Assembly (NCBI GenBank): GCA_016716135.1
Contig: JADJWX010000004.1
Coordinates: 186,001-250,000, forward strand
Reading direction: 5' to 3'
Source: Lewinellaceae bacterium
Lineage (GTDB): Bacteria; Bacteroidota; Bacteroidia; Chitinophagales; Saprospiraceae
Length of the DNA: 64,000 nt
How positions within the stretch are numbered: the first letter of the stretch is position 1; each line of letters opens with the position of its first letter. The position numbers and the translations under genes were made by a program. Positions 17,064 to 25,710 of the stretch are shown in pieces. Below the pieces are notes generated by a model that did no database searches, had not been told where the DNA came from, and saw only the letters and a program-made list of their open reading frames with translations.

Positions 17064-18245
17064 ATGAAATCCAGTCTCCTGTTCTTACTCCTGTGCAGCG
17101 CCGTCAGCTGCCTGGCACAGCAAACCGCCGACACCTACCTCCAGCAGGCCCGGCAGATTTTAAAAAAAACACCGGTTATCGACACGCATGTTGATTTCCC
17201 GTACAGCCTTGCGGAACACAAAGAATGGTTTACGCCGGGCTATACCGCCCTGGCGCTGAATCACCCCATCGGCGATTTTGACTATGGCCGGGCCAAAGCC
17301 GGCGGCTTGTACGGCGCATTTATGTCGATTTACATTCCGGCAAGCTACCAGAAAATCCCGGGCGGCGCCAAAGCCCTGGCCGATTCGCTCATCAACATGG
17401 TGGACGCCATCATCAAAGACTACCCCGGGAATTTTGCCCCGGCCCCGCGCGCCGACGACATTGTCCGGAATTTCAAAAAAGGCATTATTTCCCTGCCCAT
17501 GGGCATGGAAAACGGAGCGCCGCTTGAAACCCTTGCCGATGTGGCCTATTTTCACCAACGCGGCATCCGCTACGTAACGCTGACGCACAGCCGCGACAAC
17601 CACATTTCCGACTCCTCCTACGACACCCTGCATACGCACGACGGCCTGAGTGCCTATGGGCGCGATGTGGTGCGGGAGATGAATCGCGTAGGTATCCTGG
17701 TCGACGTGAGCCACCTCACCGACGCCGCAATCTGGGATGTCCTGGAAGTGACCACGAAGCCTGTAATTGCTACCCACAGCGCCTGCCGGCACTTTACGCC
17801 CGGCATGGAGCGCAACCTGCCCGACAGCCTGATCCGGGCAATTGCCAAAAACGGCGGGGTGATCCAGGTGCCATTCAGCCACTACTTTCTGAGTTCAAAA
17901 AGCCGGGAGTTGTTTTTCCAGGCTGAAAAAGACATGAAAGCCGCAGGGCTGGAAGAGGATAGCCCTGAAGGTCGCCGGTTTATCAAAAACGCCCTGGCAA
18001 ATGGCCCCATCAGCGTTCGCGATGTTGCCGACCACATTGATCACATCAAAAACCTGGTTGGCGTTAATCATATCGGCCTCGGCGGCGACTTCGACGGGGT
18101 GGGCCTGGCGCTTCCGCCCGACCTGGCCGATGTCAGCATGTACCCCAATCTGCTTGCCGAACTGTTGCGGCGCGGGTACTCCAGGCGGGATATCCGGAAA
18201 ATTTGTTTTCAGAATACGATCCGGGTTTGGAAAGCGAGCGAGTGA
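17064..18245 (+). CDS. M19 membrane (renal-type) dipeptidase, secreted
   Basis: 393 residues from ATG 17064, which begins a good signal peptide (MKSSLLFLLLCSAVSCLAQ); an ATG 27 bp upstream is possible. The zinc-site residues of M19 are in place: His42 and Asp44 in 'VIDTHVDFPYSL', Glu in 'MGMENGAPLE', His in 'VDVSHLTDAAIWDVL' and 'IATHSACRHF', and Asp in 'GLGGDFDGVG'. It is an exported binuclear zinc dipeptidase that hydrolyses dipeptides, including some with D-residues. It converges with the coiled-coil gene across a shared terminator. Confidence 0.94.
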   Translation: MKSSLLFLLLCSAVSCLAQQTADTYLQQARQILKKTPVIDTHVDFPYSLAEHKEWFTPGYTALALNHPIGDFDYGRAKAGGLYGAFMSIYIPASYQKIPGGAKALADSLINMVDAIIKDYPGNFAPAPRADDIVRNFKKGIISLPMGMENGAPLETLADVAYFHQRGIRYVTLTHSRDNHISDSSYDTLHTHDGLSAYGRDVVREMNRVGILVDVSHLTDAAIWDVLEVTTKPVIATHSACRHFTPGMERNLPDSLIRAIAKNGGVIQVPFSHYFLSSKSRELFFQAEKDMKAAGLEEDSPEGRRFIKNALANGPISVRDVADHIDHIKNLVGVNHIGLGGDFDGVGLALPPDLADVSMYPNLLAELLRRGYSRRDIRKICFQNTIRVWKASE

Positions 18246-18276
18246 TTGCCCACCGGTGTTCCCGGCTTTTCAAAAA

Positions 18277-18322
18277 AAAGCGAACGCCATCCTGGAAACT
18301 ATACCGGGATGGCGTTCGCTTT
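18277..18322. terminator. Bidirectional hairpin terminator between convergent genes
   Basis: Perfect 16-bp arms aaagcgaacgccatcc (18277-18292) and ggatggcgttcgcttt (18307-18322). The pairing extends outward (ggcttttc/gaaaagcc) with an A-bulge, giving T-rich ends on both strands. It serves the M19 dipeptidase (+) and the coiled-coil gene (-). Confidence 0.9.
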
Positions 18323-18333
18323 GAAAAGCCAAT

Positions 18334-19974
18334 TCAATCCACTTTTTCCTCCTGCCCGGCTTCCGTATCGGCCTTTTCAGTTGCCTTTTTCTTCGGTGGC
18401 GCTGCGGCTTTTTTGGCCGGAGCCTTTGCTTTAGGCGCAGCTTTTGCTTTGGCCTTGGCCGGTTTCGCTTCCGAAGCGGCAGTATCGGCTTCAGCTACCT
18501 CCTTTTTCTTGGCTGCAGCGGCTTTTTTCGGCTTCGGTTGTTCTTCAGCAGGTGCTTCCGGTGCAGGTTGTTCTTCAGCTGCAGGCGCTTCTTTATCTTT
18601 TTTCATCGATTCGGCAAACTCTTCTGCTTTCTCCAGGGCATCGCCAAGCAAGTCATCGGCCTTATCGATGGCTTCTTCCATCAGGTCACCGGCTTTTTTA
18701 CCCAACACTTTGCCCACAGCTTTCACGCTGTCCATCATATCCTCCATGGATTCACCCAGTATTTTACCGGCGGCTTTGAGCGCACTTTCCGGTTCGGCCC
18801 CGGGTGTTGCAGTTTCAGTTGCAGTTTCATCGGTAGTCGTTACGATAGTTGCCGCAATTTCATCCTTGGCTGCTTTTTTAGCCTCTTCAAATTTTTTGCG
18901 TTCGGCTTCTTTTTCAGTGCGTTTGGCTTCTTTGGCCTTGGCATTGGCGATCTGTCGCTCGATATCCGACCGGGTTTGGTGCATTTCGGCGAGTTTTTCG
19001 CGCTTGGACGTCACCCGCTCCTCGATCATTTTGATTTTAGCGCTTCGGATCTGGGCTTCCAATTGGCCTTCCGTAGTGGCTACTTTTTTATTTTGAAAGG
19101 CAAGTTCCTCTTCATCGCGACGGATGCTGCCTTCCATGCGCCGAATGGCGTCGTTGAGGCCGCCAAGCCGGCGCTGATGCCGCTCGACGAGCGAACCTTC
19201 GTTGGCTTTGGGGCCAAATTTTTTCTCTTTTGCCTTTTTAAAGGCGCCGTCGAGCCGCGACCAGAGTTTGTTGCGGTGTTCATTGCTCATTTTGGAGTCG
19301 CGGTACCGGCGTTGAAGTTTTTTAAGGTCTTCAAAAATGGTATTCAATTTGGCGCCACCAGCGGCAATGCGGGCCTCGATTTCGGTCAGCGTTTCGCTGA
19401 ATTCATCAAAAACCTTTTGCGAGGAAGCCATAAATTCATCCTGTACTTTGGCGCGCATGACTTTCATTTCGTCAAAAAGGCCGTTGATATTGTCGCGCAA
19501 TTGGTCGGCATGGTGGCGGAAGAGGTTGCGCTCGCGCGCTTGTTCCTGCACTTTATCCCAAAACCCGCGCAGGCCGTCCCACAGCTCCTGGCTGTATTCA
19601 CTCATTTCCTCCACTTTTTCCTTGAATTCGGCGAGTTCCTGTTCGTAGGCCTTGTGCAATTTTGCCGATAGAACGGCGAAGTGCCATTCTGTTTGCGCGC
19701 GTTGGATCAAATCGCCGCGTTCAACTTTCAGGTCGTCGGGCAACAAACTATCGGTCACACTCAAGGGGCGCTCCTGGGTGGCATAGCCTTCCGGGAATGG
19801 TACGTCGCCGTCGTCGCGCCATTCGGCCATTAACTTGTTGACAAATTCTTCGGAGGCGATAGATTCCGGAAAAGTGTGCAGCAGTACTTTGTTGTCATCA
19901 GCCTTTAATTCCAATGCGATCAGTACTTTCTCATTTTCTGCGTTGGTTCCCCAAACGACAATCTTGTTCTTCAT
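18334..19974 (-). CDS. Large coiled-coil protein with histone H1-like Lys/Ala/Pro tail, unknown function
   Basis: 546 residues, no signal peptide or membrane helix. Residues 1-100 are a compact globular part starting 'MKNKIVVWGTNAENEKVLIA'. Residues ~100-385 are almost wholly heptad-like charged helix, with DUF349-like spacing ('NKLWSRLDGAFKKAKEKK'). There follows an acidic region with repeated amphipathic helices ('GKILGESMEDMMDSV', 'GKVLGKKAGDLMEEAIDKA'), and the last 80 residues are a low-complexity K/A/P tail such as KPKKAAAAKKK and KAKAKAAPKAKAPAKKAAA. The tail suggests nucleic-acid binding or a flexible linker. Its promoter box is at 20061-20068. Function not known to me. Confidence 0.8.
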   Translation of the reverse strand: MKNKIVVWGTNAENEKVLIALELKADDNKVLLHTFPESIASEEFVNKLMAEWRDDGDVPFPEGYATQERPLSVTDSLLPDDLKVERGDLIQRAQTEWHFAVLSAKLHKAYEQELAEFKEKVEEMSEYSQELWDGLRGFWDKVQEQARERNLFRHHADQLRDNINGLFDEMKVMRAKVQDEFMASSQKVFDEFSETLTEIEARIAAGGAKLNTIFEDLKKLQRRYRDSKMSNEHRNKLWSRLDGAFKKAKEKKFGPKANEGSLVERHQRRLGGLNDAIRRMEGSIRRDEEELAFQNKKVATTEGQLEAQIRSAKIKMIEERVTSKREKLAEMHQTRSDIERQIANAKAKEAKRTEKEAERKKFEEAKKAAKDEIAATIVTTTDETATETATPGAEPESALKAAGKILGESMEDMMDSVKAVGKVLGKKAGDLMEEAIDKADDLLGDALEKAEEFAESMKKDKEAPAAEEQPAPEAPAEEQPKPKKAAAAKKKEVAEADTAASEAKPAKAKAKAAPKAKAPAKKAAAPPKKKATEKADTEAGQEEKVD

Positions 19975-20060
19975 TTCTGTTCAATTTACGGTTGACGGAG
20001 GCGGTTGCTTCGGTTTTTCCAGCGCCCGCCTTTTTTCATAAAACACAGTTAAGATACCTG

Positions 20061-20068
20061 CAAAGGTA
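20061..20068 (-). promoter_or_regulatory. -7 box of the coiled-coil gene promoter
   Basis: Minus-strand TACCTTTG, a perfect TAnnTTTG, about 85 bp upstream of the ATG at 19974. No convincing -33 TTG is seen. It lies just past the 3' end of asd, so the coiled-coil gene can be transcribed separately from asd. Confidence 0.5.
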
Positions 20069-20071
20069 AAT

Positions 20072-21103
20072 TTAGATTGAAATAGCGTCTTTTTGTGCTT
20101 TTTCGGGGCTTTGTTTTAAAAAGCCCTGCTTCAGCAAATACTCGGCAATCTGGATGGCATTGGTAGCGGCGCCTTTGCGCAGGTTGTCCGATACGACCCA
20201 CATGTTCAGGGTTTTAGCCTGGCTTTCATCGCGGCGCAAGCGGCCCACAAATACGGCGTCTTTGTCCTGAGCATCGAGGGGCATGGGATACTTGAGTTGA
20301 GCCGGATCGTCGTGTACGACCACTCCGGGCGCGTTACGGAGCAAATCGCGTACGTCATCCAACTCGAACTCCTGCGCAAACTCCACATTGACCGCCTCTG
20401 AATGGCCACCCATGACCGGCACGCGTACGGTAGTGGCCGTTACGCCGATCGAATCGTCGCCCATGATCTTTTTGGTTTCAAGCACCATTTTCATTTCTTC
20501 CTTCGTATAGCCGTTTTCCAGGAAAACGTCGATATGTGGCAACAGATTCAGATCGATCTGGTAGGGATAGGCATTTTCGCCCGATCGTCCGGCCCGTTCG
20601 TTCATCAATTGCTCCACGGCCTTGACTCCAGTGCCGGTAACCGACTGGTACGTACTGACGACCACCCGCCGGATGGTGTACCGGTCGTGCAGGGGCTTAA
20701 GGGCCACCACCATCTGGATGGTGGAGCAATTGGGATTGGCAATAATTTTATCTTCCGGGGTCAGCACATCGGCATTAACTTCCGGGACAACGAGTTTTTT
20801 CCCGGGGTCCATGCGCCAGGCGCTGGAGTTGTCGATCACGGTAGTGCCAACTTCCGCAAATTTGGGCGCCCAGGCCAGGGAAGTACTGCCTCCGGCACTA
20901 AAAATGGCGACATCCGGGCGGAGCGCTACGGCATCGGTTAAGCTGACGATCTTGTATTCGTTGTCTTTGTACCGGATTGTTTTGCCCACCGAACGCTCGG
21001 AAGCAACCGGAATCAATTCCGTAATTGGAAAATTGCGCTCGCTGAGCACCTGAAGCATTTTTGTGCCAACCAGTCCTGTGGCGCCTACAACTGCTACTCG
21101 CAT
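20072..21103 (-). CDS. asd: Aspartate-semialdehyde dehydrogenase
   Basis: 343 residues. N-terminal NADP-binding Rossmann motif 'VAVVGATGLVGTKMLQVL'; the catalytic Cys126 lies in 'IIANPNCSTIQMV', and the substrate-binding region includes 'RVPVMGGHSEAVNVEF'. It reduces L-aspartyl-4-phosphate to the semialdehyde, the branch point to lysine/diaminopimelate, threonine and methionine. Cytoplasmic. Length and residues match the Asd USG-1/type II group. Between the gene and its promoter is a short degenerate direct repeat (aatgagtga units, 21113-21145). It is divergent from psd. Confidence 0.97.
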   Translation of the reverse strand: MRVAVVGATGLVGTKMLQVLSERNFPITELIPVASERSVGKTIRYKDNEYKIVSLTDAVALRPDVAIFSAGGSTSLAWAPKFAEVGTTVIDNSSAWRMDPGKKLVVPEVNADVLTPEDKIIANPNCSTIQMVVALKPLHDRYTIRRVVVSTYQSVTGTGVKAVEQLMNERAGRSGENAYPYQIDLNLLPHIDVFLENGYTKEEMKMVLETKKIMGDDSIGVTATTVRVPVMGGHSEAVNVEFAQEFELDDVRDLLRNAPGVVVHDDPAQLKYPMPLDAQDKDAVFVGRLRRDESQAKTLNMWVVSDNLRKGAATNAIQIAEYLLKQGFLKQSPEKAQKDAISI

Positions 21104-21162
21104 TTCAAGGAGTGAATGAGTGAAAGAGGCAATGAGTGAGTGAATACGTCAATATGTAGCTG

Positions 21163-21223
21163 CAAAGATACACGGTAAAATTTCGAATCAGCTTATGGAA
21201 ATACGCTGAAATGGCGACCTTTG
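21163..21223. promoter_or_regulatory. Divergent promoter boxes for asd (-) and psd (+)
   Basis: Minus-strand TATCTTTG at 21163-21170 (perfect TAnnTTTG) faces asd. Plus-strand GACCTTTG at 21216-21223 (one mismatch) faces psd, 21 bp before its ATG. No clear -33 elements were found. Confidence 0.45.
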
Positions 21224-21244
21224 CGCCGCAATAATCGATACACT

Positions 21245-21901
21245 ATGATTTTTCGTATTCACAAGGAGGGATATGCCATCCTCGCCGCAGTCGGTATTTT
21301 CCTGCTTTCCCTGAATGCAGCCTTGTGGGTGCTGGACCAGTTGTACTTCTGGCCGGTGGCCGTGCTTTCGCTGATTCTTTACGGCTTTATTTTGCAGTTT
21401 TTCCGGAACCCGGTGCGGGAAATTCCGGTTAAGCACAACCAAGTGGTTTATGCGCCGGCTGACGGACGCATATGTGCCATCGAAGAAACCTATGAAGACG
21501 AGTATTTTAAGGAAAAACGACTTTTGGTCTCCATATTCATGTCGCCGCTCAATGTGCATGTAAACCGCAACCCGGTTTCGGGCACTGTCCGGTATTTCCG
21601 GTACCATGCCGGGAAATACCTCGTTGCCTGGCACCCGAAAAGCAGTTCGGAAAACGAACGCACTACGGTGGTTTACGATACCGGATCGGCCCAGGTGCTG
21701 ATGCGCCAGATTGCCGGCGCCGTGGCCAAACGCATCAAATGGTACGTACAGGAAGGCGACAAAGTCGAACAAGGCGCCGATATGGGTTTTATCAAATTCG
21801 GCTCTCGCGTTGATTTGTTTTTACCCATACATTCCAAAGTGGAAATAACAATGAATCAACAGGTTAAGGGCAACCTGACGGTAATCGCACACCTGCCTTG
21901 A
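21245..21901 (+). CDS. psd: Phosphatidylserine decarboxylase (short, pyruvoyl-dependent form)
   Basis: 218 residues from ATG 21245, the first ATG after the promoter box that starts the membrane segments. Two N-terminal helices (about 9-30 and 36-52) anchor it. The core reads 'VSIFMSPLNVHVNRNPVSG', and the self-cleavage site is Gly186-Ser187 in 'GFIKFGSRVDLF', where the serine becomes the pyruvoyl cofactor. It converts phosphatidylserine to phosphatidylethanolamine at the inner membrane. The length fits the short Psd form found in Bacteroidota. lysS follows 50 bp downstream on the same strand. Confidence 0.92.
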   Translation: MIFRIHKEGYAILAAVGIFLLSLNAALWVLDQLYFWPVAVLSLILYGFILQFFRNPVREIPVKHNQVVYAPADGRICAIEETYEDEYFKEKRLLVSIFMSPLNVHVNRNPVSGTVRYFRYHAGKYLVAWHPKSSSENERTTVVYDTGSAQVLMRQIAGAVAKRIKWYVQEGDKVEQGADMGFIKFGSRVDLFLPIHSKVEITMNQQVKGNLTVIAHLP

Positions 21902-21951
21902 GCCCCCGGAATTGTTGATGTGTCCGCACAAAACAGGTTATTAAACACACC

Positions 21952-23481
21952 ATGACTGAACAAGAATTGCTCCGCCGGGAATCGCTGCAAAAACTGCGCG
22001 ATCTCGGCATAGACCCCTACCCTGCCGAAATGTTTGAGGTAACCGCCCAGGCTGCCGACATCAACATGAACTACCGGGAGGAAGAACTGGAAGACGGCAG
22101 TAAAAACCGCCTGAACTACCAGGATGTCACCCTCGCCGGCCGCATCATGGCTACCCGCGAAGCCGGAAAAGCGCTGTTTATGAACCTCCAGGACAGCAGC
22201 GGCCGTATTCAATTGTACCTCCGGCGCGATGAACTGAGCAGTGGCGAGGATTTCACCTTTTTCGATGTTATTTTAAAAAAACTACTCGATCTGGGCGACT
22301 ACGTCGGGGTGCAGGGCTATGCCTTCAAAACCAAAACCGGGGAAGTGTCGGTCCGGGTGTTAAAATTTAAAATTTTAGCAAAAAGCCTGCGCCCGCTGCC
22401 CATTGTGAAGCGCGACGCCGAAGGCAACATCCACGACGCTTTCACCGACCCGGAACAGCGCTACCGCATGCGGTATGTAGACCTGACCGTCAACCCGGAA
22501 CACCGGGAAATTTTCATCAAACGAAGCAAACTGATCAAAACCATGCGGGCCTACCTCGATGAGATCGGCCTGCTTGAGGTGGAAACGCCGATCCTGCAAC
22601 CTATCCACGGCGGCGCGGCGGCGCGTCCATTCACCACGCACCACAATACGCTGGACATGAAACTGTACCTGCGCATTGCGAATGAACTTTACCTCAAACG
22701 CCTGATTGTCGGTGGTTTTGACGGGGTGTACGAATTTGCCAAAATGTTCCGCAACGAAGGCATGGACCGCACCCACAATCCGGAGTTTACCGCACTGGAA
22801 TTCTATGTCGCCTACAAAGACTACATCTGGATGATGGGCGTGACCGAGCAAATGCTCGAACGCGTAGCGCGCGCGCTCAGCCCCGATGGCAGCGCCACCG
22901 TGGAAGCCGGCGGGCACACTATCGATTTTGCCGGGCCGTATACCCGGCTCACGATGTTCGACGCCATTAAAAAATACACCGGCCTCGATGTGGAAAACGT
23001 TTCCGAAAACGAACTCCGCGCCTATTGCAGCAAGGAACACATCGAGATCGACCCATCGATGGGCAAGGCGAAGCTGATCGACGAAATTTTTGGTGAAAAA
23101 GTGGAGGCGCACCTCATCCAGCCCACTTTTTTGATCGATTACCCGGTGGAAATGTCGCCGCTAACGAAGAAGCACCGGAGTAAAGCCGGGCTGGTGGAGC
23201 GTTTCGAATTGTTTGTACTGGGCAAGGAAGTGGCCAACGCCTACTCCGAATTGAACGATCCGATTGACCAGCGCGAACGTTTCGAAGATCAACTCCAACT
23301 GGCCGCCCGCGGCGACGAGGAGGCTATGGCTATGGACGAGGATTTCATCCGCGCCCTGGAATACGGCATGCCCCCCACCTCGGGCATTGGTTTTGGAATT
23401 GACCGGCTGGCCATGTTATTCACGGGACAGACCAGCATCCAGGAGGTATTGTTTTTCCCGCAGATGCGCCCGGAGCACTAA
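21952..23481 (+). CDS. lysS: Lysyl-tRNA synthetase, class II
   Basis: 509 residues. N-terminal OB-fold anticodon-binding domain ('VTLAGRIMATREAGKALFMN'), then the class II core with motif 2 around 'FAKMFRNEGMDRTHNPEFT' and motif 3 'PPTSGIGFGIDRLAMLFTG'. It charges tRNA-Lys in the cytoplasm. The end 'FFPQMRPEH' is normal for LysS. An intrinsic terminator lies 130 bp downstream. Confidence 0.98.
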   Translation: MTEQELLRRESLQKLRDLGIDPYPAEMFEVTAQAADINMNYREEELEDGSKNRLNYQDVTLAGRIMATREAGKALFMNLQDSSGRIQLYLRRDELSSGEDFTFFDVILKKLLDLGDYVGVQGYAFKTKTGEVSVRVLKFKILAKSLRPLPIVKRDAEGNIHDAFTDPEQRYRMRYVDLTVNPEHREIFIKRSKLIKTMRAYLDEIGLLEVETPILQPIHGGAAARPFTTHHNTLDMKLYLRIANELYLKRLIVGGFDGVYEFAKMFRNEGMDRTHNPEFTALEFYVAYKDYIWMMGVTEQMLERVARALSPDGSATVEAGGHTIDFAGPYTRLTMFDAIKKYTGLDVENVSENELRAYCSKEHIEIDPSMGKAKLIDEIFGEKVEAHLIQPTFLIDYPVEMSPLTKKHRSKAGLVERFELFVLGKEVANAYSELNDPIDQRERFEDQLQLAARGDEEAMAMDEDFIRALEYGMPPTSGIGFGIDRLAMLFTGQTSIQEVLFFPQMRPEH

Positions 23482-23610
23482 GCAATATTTTATAATTAAA
23501 TAACACTCGAAAATTTCCGAATAATAACCTGTGTTTTTCAAAAAATGCAGCGCTTACATTTCGAGACTAAAACCAGGAACAGCACTTTGTTCATGTTTCC
23601 CCATACTTGC

Positions 23611-23650
23611 CAATCGGCCGCGCCTTTTTCAAGACGCGGCCGATTGTTTT
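23611..23650 (+). terminator. Terminator after lysS
   Basis: 12-bp perfect stem caatcggccgcg / cgcggccgattg with a CCTTTTTCAAGA loop, followed by TTTTAAATT. Confidence 0.85.
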
Positions 23651-23705
23651 AAATTAGAATGACCCGGCAAAAGCCCCTATTTTACCGGCTTAAACAAATT
23701 CAAGT

Positions 23706-24440
23706 ATGGTCATTTACGGTTTTTTTCTTGGGCATTGGTTTAGCTCCATTTTCATCCAAACCTTTTTCCACCACCGGTACGCTTCACATAAAATGTTTAC
23801 GATGAACAAATTCTGGGAGCGCTTCTTTCATTTATTTTCCTATGCGGCGCAGGGTTCTTCGTTTTTGGTTCCAAAAGCTTATGCCATCATGCACCGGATG
23901 CACCATACTTTTTCAGATACTGAACAGGATCCGCATTCACCGAACTTTTTCAAGGATGTGTTTTCGATGATGTGGCACACAGCGAAAATTTTCAATGGCC
24001 TGATCAACAACACGCTGAACGTTTCCAAAAAATTCCTTGGGAACTACCCCACCTGGCCCTGGCTCGATCGCTTCGGCAACTCCTGGACATCCCGCGTGCT
24101 TTGGGGCAGCAGCTACATCATTTTCTACGTGTTTTTTGCCACCGATTGGTGGATGTACCTGCTGTTGCCGCTGCATTTCCTGATGGGTCCGATTCACGGC
24201 GCCATTGTCAATTGGTGCGGGCACCGGTATGGTTATCAGAACTACGACAATGGCGACGACTCCCGAAACACACTGCCCTTCGACGTGTTGCTGATGGGCG
24301 AGCTGTTTCAAAACAATCACCACAAGCACCCCAATCGCCCCAATTTTGCGGTAAAACCCTGGGAATTCGACCCGATGTACCCGGTGTTGCGCCTTTTGCA
24401 TTGGATGCGGGTCATCCGGTTGCGCCGCGTAGAGGCATAG
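23706..24440 (+). CDS. Acyl-CoA desaturase-type membrane fatty acid desaturase
   Basis: 244 residues with the three His-rich boxes of delta-9-type desaturases: 'FFHHRYASHK', 'HRMHHTFSD' and 'NNHHKHPNR', plus the accessory 'NWCGHRYGY'. These bind the di-iron centre on the cytoplasmic face; 3-4 membrane segments are visible. It introduces a double bond into acyl chains, setting membrane fluidity. It is shorter than eukaryotic SCD because the N-terminal extension is missing. It ends 8 bp from the convergent beta-lactamase-like gene, with no separating terminator seen. Confidence 0.9.
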   Translation: MVIYGFFLGHWFSSIFIQTFFHHRYASHKMFTMNKFWERFFHLFSYAAQGSSFLVPKAYAIMHRMHHTFSDTEQDPHSPNFFKDVFSMMWHTAKIFNGLINNTLNVSKKFLGNYPTWPWLDRFGNSWTSRVLWGSSYIIFYVFFATDWWMYLLLPLHFLMGPIHGAIVNWCGHRYGYQNYDNGDDSRNTLPFDVLLMGELFQNNHHKHPNRPNFAVKPWEFDPMYPVLRLLHWMRVIRLRRVEA

Positions 24441-24448
24441 TGGCCCGA

Positions 24449-25708
24449 TTATTTTTTTATGTTGAAAACACTTAAATCCGGCGCCACTTTGCGCTTCCGG
24501 TTGCGTTCAAATTCGAGCACAGCCTGGCCGAGTTTGCCCAGGAATGGTATGCCCAACGAGTTGTAATCATACCGGTCATCGTTGAAGATGCCGTCGCTGT
24601 TGCACAAAATTGTTGCTGCGAGAATAAATTCGGTGTTGTGTTCGAAATCGACGATGTATGCCACGTCTGTCAGAGTCCCGTAGGCCCCGCCTGTTTTGTT
24701 GAACGAACGGACTGAACCGTCCAGCGGCGTCCGGGCATCGCCGAAAACCAGGTACTCGGCCGGATATTTCGAAAATTGCAGCGAATCGTATTGCGGGTAG
24801 TCGCATTCCCAGGGGAAGATGCCCATGTAATGCCGGATAAATTGGTAATCATCGGCGGAAAGGTCAAAGCGGTTTTCTGCCGGTGTGGCTTCCGGGAAAA
24901 TGACGGCCCGGAGCATTTTTTCCATGTCGGTGAGGGCAAACCAGTTTTTAGTACTGAAATCAAAGGGGCCGTCGACCAACCGGCCTTGCCCGTCCTGATA
25001 ACCGACGCCTTTTTGCAAACCTATTTGTGGATTTACCCGGTTGTTGGTGTCCAGTTTTTCAGGAATATACAACGTGTCCGTTTCATCGAAAAAAGTCATC
25101 GGGCTGGAATACCGGTTGTCGCGCCCGGGGAAGTTGAAGCGGTGCATAATGCCGGTTCGGGTGTAGCCTTTCCGGTGCAGGGTTTGGTTGATGTATTCCC
25201 TGCCCAGAAATTCAAACAGGTGGTTGTAGGCGAGGTTGTCACTGACCGCGAAAATCTTGCGGATGTCGTGCGCCAGACTTGGTTTCCGGCCCGGCGCCGC
25301 AGGGTCCTCGGAATAGTTTTGCTGATATGCCCGGACCGAATCGAGGGCGTAAGCGGTGTTTTTGTGGAGCGACGTTGCCCCTTCGCGGTTTAGTTGATTG
25401 ATGCGTTCGAGCGCCAGCAAGGCCAGCGGAAATTTGACGGTACTGGCCGGATAAAAATACCGGGTTGAGTCGACGTTCCAATAGTAACTGGTAAAATGCG
25501 GCACCTGCCGGGCATCGCGGTCGATCTGGGTGTAAATGATCTGGACTTCGTAAAAATCAGGCCGCGCAAGCACGCTGTCGAAATCAGCGGCTTGCGCGGC
25601 GAATATTTGGTCCAGGGGATTCAGCTTTTGTTGCGGCTTCCATACACGGGAAGCATGGCAGGAAGCAAGCAGGAAAATGCCAAACAGGAAAACCCAGGAC
25701 CTTGACAT
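24449..25708 (-). CDS. Class A beta-lactamase-like serine hydrolase, lipoprotein
   Basis: 419 residues from ATG 25708; the in-frame extension upstream lies inside the preceding gene and has no signal. Lipoprotein signal with lipobox LLASC (Cys17). The active-site motifs are complete: SxxK = STVK (Ser89, Lys92), SDN (156-158) and KTG (338-340) in 'SFNKTGGAYG'. It is over 100 residues longer than a classic class A enzyme, and there is no obvious ExxN omega-loop motif, so a peptidase or cell-wall role is as likely as antibiotic hydrolysis. Last gene of the minus-strand operon; 2 bp separate it from the oxoamine synthase gene. Confidence 0.85.
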   Translation of the reverse strand: MSRSWVFLFGIFLLASCHASRVWKPQQKLNPLDQIFAAQAADFDSVLARPDFYEVQIIYTQIDRDARQVPHFTSYYWNVDSTRYFYPASTVKFPLALLALERINQLNREGATSLHKNTAYALDSVRAYQQNYSEDPAAPGRKPSLAHDIRKIFAVSDNLAYNHLFEFLGREYINQTLHRKGYTRTGIMHRFNFPGRDNRYSSPMTFFDETDTLYIPEKLDTNNRVNPQIGLQKGVGYQDGQGRLVDGPFDFSTKNWFALTDMEKMLRAVIFPEATPAENRFDLSADDYQFIRHYMGIFPWECDYPQYDSLQFSKYPAEYLVFGDARTPLDGSVRSFNKTGGAYGTLTDVAYIVDFEHNTEFILAATILCNSDGIFNDDRYDYNSLGIPFLGKLGQAVLEFERNRKRKVAPDLSVFNIKK

Positions 25709-25710
25709 GG

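Noticed and set aside
24449..25708. Antibiotic-resistance beta-lactamase
   Set aside because: SxxK, SDN and KTG are present, but the protein is much longer than class A enzymes, is a lipoprotein, and has no clear ExxN omega-loop motif, so resistance should not be assumed.
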